NCBI GenBank assembly: GCA_045591565.1
Contig: JAZNTB010000018.1
Span: forward strand, 1 to 7,166
DNA: 7,166 nucleotides
Source: UBA1738 sp045591565
Lineage (GTDB): Bacteria > Bacillota > Clostridia > UBA1381
Direction of reading: 5' to 3'
Under the pieces are notes generated by a model, which did no database searches, was not told the DNA's origin, and was given only the letters and a program-made list of their open reading frames with translations. Positions 1-4,513 of this stretch are shown one piece after another. Position numbers and translations under genes: made by a program. Position 1 is the first letter of the stretch. Every line of letters begins with the position of its first letter.

Positions 1-20
1 TCATTTGTCACAGCCTTTTT
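1..20 (-). other. possible start and RBS of a downstream gene (cut by window edge)
   Basis: Reading leftward past the stop of the zinc-ribbon gene there is an AAAAAGG at 20-14, a 9-nt gap, and an ATG at 4-2. No terminator hairpin lies between that stop (32-34) and this ATG. This fits a second gene of a leftward operon starting 27 nt after the zinc-ribbon gene, but only one codon is inside the window, so neither the reading frame nor the product can be tested. Confidence 0.25.
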
Positions 21-31
21 GATTGTTAGGA

Positions 32-469
32 TTAGTCCTCGGGGAATTCTGTTACTTCTATGATTGCGCTGTTTTCGGCCTTGCTCTGTGAAAGACCGGC
101 ACCGCATTTTGAGCAGTAACCGTTTGATTTGTCGTTATACTGTCCACATTCAGGGCAGGAAACTGAATTCTTCAAATCAGCAATCTGACTCTTAATACTG
201 TTAGCTGCGGCTTTTAGTTCGCTGATTTCGGCACAGATTCCGTCTATTTCGGCCCCGTTTTCTGCGCCCTGCAAATGGCTTGCATAAATGCTCTCACCAA
301 TTTTTACATAAAGCTTTTCTATCTTGTTTTCTGTTTCGTTGAGTGACAGGTTGAGCTTTGTAACATCCACGATGTTGGAGGTCTTGCTTGCAACAACCTT
401 TGTGAGCTTTTCAGCCTCGCTTACAGCCTTTGAAACACCTCTTTTTATATTATCCAGTAGCTTATCCAT
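32..469 (-). CDS. coiled-coil zinc-ribbon protein, function unknown
   Basis: This is a 145-residue soluble protein with no signal peptide or membrane segment. Residues 1-30 are a charged, probably amphipathic helix. Residues about 35-103 are rich in Glu, Lys, Leu and Ile with heptad-like spacing, suggesting a coiled coil. Cys105, Cys108, Cys119 and Cys122 form two CxxC knuckles of a short zinc ribbon (CPECG and CSKCG), and an acidic tail of about 20 residues follows. Proteins of this plan, a helical body joined to a zinc ribbon, are common in Firmicutes and usually carry only a generic zinc-ribbon name; no reaction can be assigned. The ATG is supported by AAGGAGGG at 484-477 with a 7-nt spacer, and a promoter sits at 507-535. 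It diverges from the DUF1294-dinB unit. Existence of the gene is close to certain; the role (an adaptor or scaffold?) is a guess. Confidence 0.9.
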   Translation of the reverse strand: MDKLLDNIKRGVSKAVSEAEKLTKVVASKTSNIVDVTKLNLSLNETENKIEKLYVKIGESIYASHLQGAENGAEIDGICAEISELKAAANSIKSQIADLKNSVSCPECGQYNDKSNGYCSKCGAGLSQSKAENSAIIEVTEFPED

Positions 470-506
470 TGAAAATCCCTCCTTAAATTTGGTTTTATTA
501 TAACTT

Positions 507-535
507 AGTATAACATATATTATTCAAATAGGCAA
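507..535 (-). promoter_or_regulatory. sigma-A promoter for the zinc-ribbon gene
   Basis: On the minus strand TTGCCT (535-530) and TATACT (512-507) are separated by exactly 17 bp. TG one base upstream of the -10 box adds an extended -10 element. The predicted transcript start near 500 gives a leader of about 30 nt that contains the AAGGAGGG ribosome binding site. Confidence 0.75.
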
Positions 536-579
536 GAAAGAGAAACCCCTTGTAATATAAAATTAACAAAAAAGTCTGG

Positions 580-608
580 TTGACAAGCAAAGCTGCTGCC
601 TTTATAAT
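580..608 (+). promoter_or_regulatory. consensus sigma-A promoter for DUF1294-dinB
   Basis: TTGACA (580-585) and TATAAT (603-608) with a 17-bp spacer match the housekeeping consensus at all 12 positions and at the optimal spacing. Transcription should begin near 615, about 25 nt before the ATG at 640. No LexA-type palindrome (GAAC-N4-GTTC) is visible in 536-640, so SOS control of the polymerase is not evident here. The TTG at 580 opens the same frame as the DUF1294 gene but is the -35 box, not a start codon. Confidence 0.9.
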
Positions 609-639
609 AATTATAGAAGAGATATTTGGGGGAAAAACG

Positions 640-906
640 ATGACAGCGTACGCTCTTTGGATTTTGGCAATCTGGAATTTGATTGTTTTTTTGATTTTTG
701 GGATAGATAAGTATAAAGCGGAGCACAATGGGTGGAGAATAAGAGAAAGAACTCTTATTTTGTGTGCTGTTTTCATGGGCGCAACAGGTGCGCTGCTTGG
801 AATGAGGACTTTTCGCCATAAAACGCAAAAACCGGTTTTTAAAATCCTAATTCCGGTTGCACTGGTAATAAATGTGGCAGTACTTATATTTTTTGAAAGG
901 ATATAG
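640..906 (+). CDS. DUF1294 family small membrane protein
   Basis: An 88-residue integral membrane protein. About three hydrophobic segments are visible (residues 4-22, 38-55 and 65-85). The family signature is clear: GIDKYKA at 21-27, WRIRE at 32-36, the glycine-containing GATGALLGM at 47-55, then FRHKT at 58-62. DUF1294 has no established biochemical role. I place the start at ATG 640, with GGGGGA at 628-633 and a 6-nt spacer. The in-frame TTG at 580 would add 20 residues, but it lies inside the -35 box, upstream of the predicted transcript start, and lacks a ribosome binding site. The stop is three bases before dinB, so the two genes form one transcript and are probably translationally coupled. 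Any link between this protein and the polymerase is only inferred from position. Confidence 0.9.
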   Translation: MTAYALWILAIWNLIVFLIFGIDKYKAEHNGWRIRERTLILCAVFMGATGALLGMRTFRHKTQKPVFKILIPVALVINVAVLIFFERI

Positions 907-909
907 AAA

Positions 910-2121
910 ATGGACAGAATTATTTTGCATAGTGACTGCAATAATTTCTTTGCTTCAGTTGAATGTATGGCAAATCCGGAGCTTTGCGGCAAGCCTGTTG
1001 CTGTGGCGGGGGACAGAGAGAGCCGTCACGGCATTATCCTTGCAAAAAATGAAATTGCAAAAAAATACGGAGTGCAGACAGCCGAACCCATATGGCAGGC
1101 AAAACGCAAATGCCCCGAGCTTATAACAGTACCTCCGCATCACGAAAAATATAAGGAATATTCTGAGCGAATAAACAAAATTTATGTAGACTACACCGAT
1201 CAGGTTGAGAGGTTTGGTATTGATGAAAGCTGGCTTGATGTTACCGGCAGTACAAGGCTTTTTGGGGATGGCAGGACTATTGCAGACAGTATTCGTAAGA
1301 GAATTAAGGAAGAAATTGGAATAACCGTATCGGTTGGAGTGTCCTTTAACAAGGTTTTTGCAAAGCTCGGGAGCGACTATAAAAAACCTGATGCAACTAC
1401 CGTTATTTCACGGGAGAATTTTAAACAGATTTTATATCCGATGCCGGCATCTGCGTTGCTTTTTGTAGGAAAGCGCGCATATGATACGCTTCTTAGATGT
1501 AATATAAAAACCATAGGGGATTTGGCCGCAGCTGATGAAAAGCTTTTAGAGAAAAAGCTTGGCAAAATGGCATATACGCTTATCAGGTATGCACGGGGAG
1601 AGGATGACGAGCCGGTTATGCCGTTTTATAAGGAGCGTGAGGTGAAGTCAATCGGCAAGGGTATGACTTTTTCGCGCAATCTTGTAGGGCGTGATGATAT
1701 CGCAAAGGGCGTTCACGCTCTGGCTGATAATATTGCACGGCAAATGCGGGAGAAGAAACTGAAATGTGCGACAGTTCAGGTGCATATTAAGGATACAGAG
1801 CTAAAGACAATTTCGCGGCAGAAAACGCTTGATAAGCCTACCTATACTGTAAAAGATATATTTAATGAGGCTATGGAGCTTATTATGGAGAACTGGAAGG
1901 AAAATCAGCCAATAAGAATGATTACTGTTACCGGTACAAACTTTGTCGGGGAGGAAAGCGGAGAACAGATGAGCCTTTTTGATGATTTCGAAAGGGATAA
2001 AAAGCAGGAGAAGCTGGAGCATACCATTGACAAAATCCGAAGTATTTACGGCAGAGATATTATAACAAGTGCAGGGGTTTTAAATAATGATTTGGGAATC
2101 AGATATAAAGCAGACGATTGA
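910..2121 (+). CDS. dinB: Y-family DNA polymerase (DinB / DNA polymerase IV type)
   Basis: A 403-residue translesion polymerase that copies damaged templates at low fidelity, acting at the replication fork. Catalytic metal ligands are Asp9 (in HSDCNNFFASVE, residues 7-18) and Asp105-Glu106 (in FGIDESWLDVTGS, 102-114). Phe14 aligns with the steric-gate residue that excludes ribonucleotides. The palm continues through SVGVSFNKVFAKLGSDYKKP (141-160); a helix-hairpin-helix thumb spans about 180-210 and the little-finger domain about 240-345. QMSLF at 353-357 matches the sliding-clamp binding consensus QLxLF, followed by a charged helical tail. The length is slightly above that of typical DinB (about 350-415). 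The DCNNF variant near the first Asp occurs in a branch of Firmicutes DinB-like proteins and leaves the catalytic residues intact. GAAAGGA at 895-901 with an 8-nt spacer supports the start. It is the second gene after DUF1294, with no LexA box upstream. The assignment to the Y family is firm; Pol IV versus a second paralogue cannot be decided here. Confidence 0.95.
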   Translation: MDRIILHSDCNNFFASVECMANPELCGKPVAVAGDRESRHGIILAKNEIAKKYGVQTAEPIWQAKRKCPELITVPPHHEKYKEYSERINKIYVDYTDQVERFGIDESWLDVTGSTRLFGDGRTIADSIRKRIKEEIGITVSVGVSFNKVFAKLGSDYKKPDATTVISRENFKQILYPMPASALLFVGKRAYDTLLRCNIKTIGDLAAADEKLLEKKLGKMAYTLIRYARGEDDEPVMPFYKEREVKSIGKGMTFSRNLVGRDDIAKGVHALADNIARQMREKKLKCATVQVHIKDTELKTISRQKTLDKPTYTVKDIFNEAMELIMENWKENQPIRMITVTGTNFVGEESGEQMSLFDDFERDKKQEKLEHTIDKIRSIYGRDIITSAGVLNNDLGIRYKADD

Positions 2122-2194
2122 TAAAATCTAAGCGACTTCTCAAATGCCGACTATCTCCGCAAATGCATGTATAACAATTAGAATGCACACGGAT

Positions 2195-2232
2195 GAATTA
2201 AAAAACAGCAGATACCTGCTGTTTTTTAATTC
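2195..2232. terminator. bidirectional terminator between dinB and mtaB
   Basis: Perfect 17-bp inverted repeat: arm 2195-2211, loop ATAC (2212-2215), arm 2216-2232. The GC core CAGCAG/CTGCTG is flanked by A6 on one side and T6 on the other, so it reads as a hairpin with a U-tract in both directions. It serves the convergent dinB (plus) and mtaB (minus) genes. The right arm includes the mtaB stop codon (2226-2228). The 73 nt between the dinB stop and this element hold no gene that I can recognise. Confidence 0.92.
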
Positions 2233-3521
2233 ACAATTTCGCCTATAAAGGCTCCGTTTTTAATTTCTGAAAGAAAGACATTTCTGTATTCACCCGACAG
2301 GTTCTCATCGGTTTTGACCAGAACGCTCATATAGTTATCGGTTTTGCCTTCGAAATATCCGCCGCTTGCCGGCTCTTCAAACAAAACTTCAAGGGTTTTG
2401 CCGATAAACTTATCCATAAACTCCATTTTTGTGCGGTGACAGATAGCACTTATTTTCTTGCTGCGCGCATCCTTGACTTGAGGGTCAACCTGACCGTCAA
2501 AGCCTGCTGCCGGAGTACCCTCTCGAGGCGAATACTGGAAAATATGTGCACCTGAAAAGGCAACCTTTTCAGCAAAGCGACAGGTAGCCTCGAATTCTTC
2601 GTCGGTTTCGCCGGGGAATCCAACCATAATGTCGGTAGTGATTGCGACATCGGGGAACGCTTCTCTCAAGCCGCGGACGATACCGTAATAATCATCGGTA
2701 GAATATTTTCTGTTCATACGCAAAAGCGTTTCGTCGCAGCCACTTTGAAGGGAGAGGTGGAAGTGATGGCAAAGCTTGTCGCACCCTGATATCTTTTCTA
2801 TAAAAGCCCTGTTTAGCGTCATAGGCTCAATGGAGCTTAAACGAATTCGCCTGATTTTGTCAATTTTATTTGCCGCGCATAAAAGGTCTGCAAGGTCTTT
2901 TCCGCCATTATCAAGCCCATAGGATGCAATATGGATGCCGACATATGTGATTTCAGTAAAGCCGGATGCGGCAAGACGCTCCGATTCCTTTATGACCTCA
3001 TCAAAATCTCTCGAGCGGATAGGTCCTCTTGCGTATGGAATTTTGCAGTAGGAACAGAACTGATTACAGCCTTCCTGCACTTTGATGTATGCGCGAGTGC
3101 GCGAAGAAAAAGCAGAAAGGGAAAGCTCATCAAAATCATGGCAGGACATAATATCTTCAACAACTGAAAGTTTGCTTGATGTCTGATTTTCCTCGTAAAG
3201 ACGGACTATATCCTTCCTGTCCTTTGTGCCGAGTACGAGATTTACGCCGTCGATTTTTAAAACCTCGTCGGGAGATACCTGCGAGTAACAACCGACAACG
3301 ATTACAAAGGCGTCAGGATTTGCTTTCTTTGCACGCCGTATAATCTGTCGTGATTTTCTGTCACTCATACCGGTTACGGTGCAGGTATTTATAACATAAA
3401 TATCAGCGATGCTGTCGTAGCTGACAAGGGAGTATCCTGCGCCTTTAAACAGCTCGCTCATTGCCTCGGTTTCATATTGATTTACCTTACAGCCGAGGGT
3501 GTAAAATGCTACTTTTTTCAT
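2226..3521 (-). CDS. mtaB: tRNA t6A37 methylthiotransferase MtaB
   Basis: A 431-residue cytoplasmic radical-SAM enzyme. The MtaB family adds a methylthio group to N6-threonylcarbamoyladenosine at position 37 of ANN-decoding tRNAs, giving ms2t6A and improving decoding. The N-terminal MTTase domain has the three cluster cysteines Cys11 (TLGCKVNQYE, 8-17), Cys47 (INTCTVT) and Cys78 (VVGCYS). The radical-SAM domain carries CxxxCxxC at Cys152, Cys156 and Cys159 (EGCNQFCSYCKIPYARG, 150-166). A TRAM RNA-binding domain occupies about 372-430. The LGCKVNQYETE opening points to MtaB rather than MiaB or RimO. The start is supported by AAGAGG at 3532-3527 and a promoter at 3557-3585. The stop lies within the shared terminator stem, so the last codons overlap the hairpin. 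The frame is complete and all six cluster cysteines are present. Confidence 0.95.
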   Translation of the reverse strand: MKKVAFYTLGCKVNQYETEAMSELFKGAGYSLVSYDSIADIYVINTCTVTGMSDRKSRQIIRRAKKANPDAFVIVVGCYSQVSPDEVLKIDGVNLVLGTKDRKDIVRLYEENQTSSKLSVVEDIMSCHDFDELSLSAFSSRTRAYIKVQEGCNQFCSYCKIPYARGPIRSRDFDEVIKESERLAASGFTEITYVGIHIASYGLDNGGKDLADLLCAANKIDKIRRIRLSSIEPMTLNRAFIEKISGCDKLCHHFHLSLQSGCDETLLRMNRKYSTDDYYGIVRGLREAFPDVAITTDIMVGFPGETDEEFEATCRFAEKVAFSGAHIFQYSPREGTPAAGFDGQVDPQVKDARSKKISAICHRTKMEFMDKFIGKTLEVLFEEPASGGYFEGKTDNYMSVLVKTDENLSGEYRNVFLSEIKNGAFIGEIVN

Positions 3522-3556
3522 TATAACCTCTTGAAATTATTGATATTATTATTAAT

Positions 3557-3585
3557 ATTATATAAAATTTAAGGGATTTCTGCAA
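3557..3585 (-). promoter_or_regulatory. sigma-A promoter for mtaB
   Basis: On the minus strand TTGCAG (3585-3580), a 17-bp spacer and a perfect TATAAT (3562-3557). The predicted transcript start is near 3550, giving a leader of about 28 nt that includes AAGAGG before the ATG. It faces away from the promoter at 3594-3622. Confidence 0.7.
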
Positions 3586-3593
3586 TACCCCTA

Positions 3594-3622
3594 TTGACTA
3601 TTTTAAAAAAAAGTTGTATGAT
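3594..3622 (+). promoter_or_regulatory. sigma-A promoter for the HPr-like gene
   Basis: TTGACT (3594-3599), a 17-bp A/T-rich spacer and TATGAT (3617-3622). The predicted start near 3629 gives a leader of about 27 nt with AGGGAGGA (3642-3649). Its -35 box lies 8 bp from the -35 box of the divergent mtaB promoter. Confidence 0.8.
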
Positions 3623-3655
3623 AAGGCTGTAATCTAAATACAGGGAGGAATTACC

Positions 3656-3886
3656 ATGAAAACATTTAATCTTGCACTTAATTCTATCAACGATGTTAAG
3701 GATTTCGTAAACACCGTATCAAAGTATGACTTTGATGTCGATTTGACATCAGGCAGATATGTTGTTGATGCTAAGTCCATTATGGGAATCTTCAGCCTCA
3801 ATCTGTCAAAGCCTATAAAGGTTGAGGTACACAGCGATGATTGCGAAAAATTCCTTGAAGAGGTTGAGAGATTCATCGTTGACTGA
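3656..3886 (+). CDS. HPr-fold protein lacking the phosphorelay histidine (Crh-like?)
   Basis: A 76-residue protein, shorter than the usual 85-88 residues of HPr. Aligning it by hand to remembered Bacillus subtilis HPr, with SKYD (22-25) on the helix-1 end and DAKSIMG (38-44) on the Ser46 region, shows the HPr fold. The active-site GIHARP segment is gone: Ser10 falls where His15 should be and Asn12 where Arg17 should be, so it should not accept phosphate from PEP via Enzyme I. The regulatory serine survives as Ser41 in KSIMG, with the hydrophobic contacts Ile42, Met43 and Phe46. B. subtilis Crh has the same logic (Gln at position 15, Ser46 kept) and acts only in regulation with CcpA. Whether this protein is phosphorylated by HPr kinase is inference. 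It has its own promoter and strong RBS (AGGGAGGA, 6-nt spacer). A hairpin separates it from the cupin gene. The fold is confident, the function open. Confidence 0.85.
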   Translation: MKTFNLALNSINDVKDFVNTVSKYDFDVDLTSGRYVVDAKSIMGIFSLNLSKPIKVEVHSDDCEKFLEEVERFIVD

Positions 3887-3899
3887 TAAGAAAGAGCAT

Positions 3900-3927
3900 A
3901 TCAGCAGGCTTTTGGTCTGCTGATTTT
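3900..3927 (+). terminator. weak terminator or attenuator after the HPr-like gene
   Basis: Perfect 8-bp stem ATCAGCAG (3900-3907) / CTGCTGAT (3917-3924) with a 9-nt loop, 13 nt after the HPr-like stop. Only four T residues follow (3924-3927) before a G, so termination is probably incomplete. No convincing promoter is visible between it and the cupin start at 3946, which suggests partial read-through into that gene. Confidence 0.6.
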
Positions 3928-3945
3928 GATTAGGGGGAAGGGTTT

Positions 3946-4275
3946 ATGATTATCGATTTTGATAAAATGGATTTTTTGAAAAAAACAGAATTTTACGGCG
4001 GAAAAGGTGATTTTTACCTGAGAAACCACAAGGATTCGATGAATAATATATTATGTAGCTTTTTAAAGCCGGGGGCATCAATCGGATATCATAAGCACGA
4101 AACCGACAGCGAGATACTCTACATTATAAAGGGCAGCGGAACTGTTCTCTATGACAATATAAAGATGGAGATAAAGGAGGGGCAGTGTCATTATTGCCCG
4201 AAAGGACATTTCCACAGTCTTTCAAATACCGGAGGAAGTGACCTTCATTTTTTTGCAGTAGTATGTAATCAATAA
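3946..4275 (+). CDS. single-domain cupin protein
   Basis: A 109-residue cytoplasmic beta-barrel protein with both classical cupin motifs intact. Motif 1, G(x)5HxH(x)4E(x)6G, runs from Gly43 to Gly63 with His49, His51 and Glu56. Motif 2, G(x)5PxG(x)2H(x)3N, runs from Gly79 to Asn94 with His90. These four ligands (His49, His51, Glu56, His90) should hold a divalent metal such as Mn, Fe, Ni or Zn. Small single-domain cupins of this kind include sugar or metabolite binders, isomerases and dioxygenases, so the substrate cannot be named. There is no DNA-binding domain. GGGGGAAGG (3932-3940) precedes the ATG. It lies 59 nt after the HPr-like gene in the same direction, probably partly cotranscribed through the hairpin at 3900-3927, and ends in a strong terminator. 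Family certain, activity unknown. Confidence 0.9.
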   Translation: MIIDFDKMDFLKKTEFYGGKGDFYLRNHKDSMNNILCSFLKPGASIGYHKHETDSEILYIIKGSGTVLYDNIKMEIKEGQCHYCPKGHFHSLSNTGGSDLHFFAVVCNQ

Positions 4276-4306
4276 AAAACAGCCGCTATCTGGCGGCTGT
4301 TTTTTT
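4274..4306 (+). terminator. strong Rho-independent terminator after the cupin gene
   Basis: A 13-bp stem, 4274-4286 with 4293-4305, whose core is ACAGCCGC/GCGGCTGT around a 6-nt loop, followed by a run of seven T (4300-4306). The last two bases of the cupin stop codon belong to the left arm. The A-tract on the left would also give termination on the other strand, but no leftward gene faces it. Its A6-ACAGC core resembles the element at 2195-2232. Confidence 0.92.
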
Positions 4307-4335
4307 CATGCCTTTTAATTTCCAAAACTTACAGG

Positions 4336-4364
4336 TTGAAATCCTGCTTGGCTTAGTGTATTAT
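4336..4364 (+). promoter_or_regulatory. likely sigma-A promoter of the SLH protein gene
   Basis: TTGAAA (4336-4341), exactly 17 bp, then TATTAT (4359-4364). The predicted start near 4371 gives a leader of about 143 nt. A weaker alternative, TTGTAA with TATGTA at 17-bp spacing (4425-4453), would shorten the leader to about 50 nt; the upstream one fits the consensus better. Confidence 0.65.
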
Positions 4365-4370
4365 ATGACT

Positions 4371-4513
4371 TGTGGTTAACAAAAAATTATTCAAAATGAT
4401 TAAAAACGGCATTTTTATCCTGTTTTGTAAATCTTTTTTATAAACATTATGTAAACCACAGGTAGTATAGGAGGAATGTAGAGATACATTCAGGATTAAA
4501 AGGAGGACAAAAA
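4371..4513 (+). promoter_or_regulatory. long structured 5' leader of the SLH protein gene
   Basis: About 143 nt of A/T-rich sequence with no credible ORF. ACTTGTGGTT (4368-4377) can pair with AACCACAGGT (4454-4463), ten contiguous pairs including one G-U; AC/GT adds two more after an A-A mismatch, enclosing about 70 nt. Inside it AAAACGG (4403-4409) can pair with CTGTTTT (4420-4426). Downstream come AGGAGGA (4469-4475), a GAGA-loop hairpin (4474-4491) and the working AGGAGGA (4501-4507), 7 nt before the ATG. Long leaders are usual for highly expressed surface-layer genes, where they can stabilise mRNA. It matches no riboswitch class I recognise. Confidence 0.5.
4474..4491 (+). promoter_or_regulatory. 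GNRA-tetraloop hairpin just upstream of the SLH gene RBS
   Basis: Perfect 7-bp stem GAATGTA (4474-4480) / TACATTC (4485-4491) closed by GAGA (4481-4484), a GNRA tetraloop. It sits between two identical AGGAGGA sequences and ends 9 nt before the second one. There is no T-run, so it is not a terminator. It does not cover the functional RBS, which suggests mRNA stabilisation or ribosome standby rather than blockage. Confidence 0.6.

Noticed and set aside
580..639. N-terminal extension of the DUF1294 gene from TTG at 580
   Set aside because: The TTG is the first three bases of a consensus -35 box, lies upstream of the expected transcript start and has no ribosome binding site. ATG 640 has one and fits the family start.
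910..950. DCNNF in place of the commoner DMDxF near the DinB active site as a sign of an inactive polymerase
   Set aside because: The metal ligands Asp9, Asp105 and Glu106 and the steric-gate Phe14 are all present. The replaced residues are not catalytic, and this variant occurs in Firmicutes DinB relatives.
498..992. 164-codon open frame on the minus strand across the DUF1294 gene and the start of dinB
   Set aside because: It lies antisense to two well-supported genes and runs through the promoter region. Its translation is low-complexity Ile/Leu/Ser-rich and matches no family I recognise.
2140..2166. Direct repeat CAAATGC (2140-2146 and 2160-2166) after dinB
   Set aside because: Two 7-base copies without a third unit, symmetry or flanking structure are not enough to call a repeat, CRISPR or attachment site.
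3634..3876. 80-codon antisense frame over the HPr-like gene
   Set aside because: It mirrors a gene with a clear family match, promoter and RBS, has no plausible initiation signals and no recognisable product.
4332..4346. CAGG-N7-CCTG inverted repeat over the -35 box of the SLH promoter as an operator
   Set aside because: Four-base arms are expected by chance, the symmetry does not extend, and no matching site was seen elsewhere in the window.
4469..4481. Upstream start-stop ORF (ATG-TAG after AGGAGG) in the SLH leader
   Set aside because: Only one base separates AGGAGG from the ATG, too short for normal initiation. The SD copy is reported as a possible ribosome-binding element instead.
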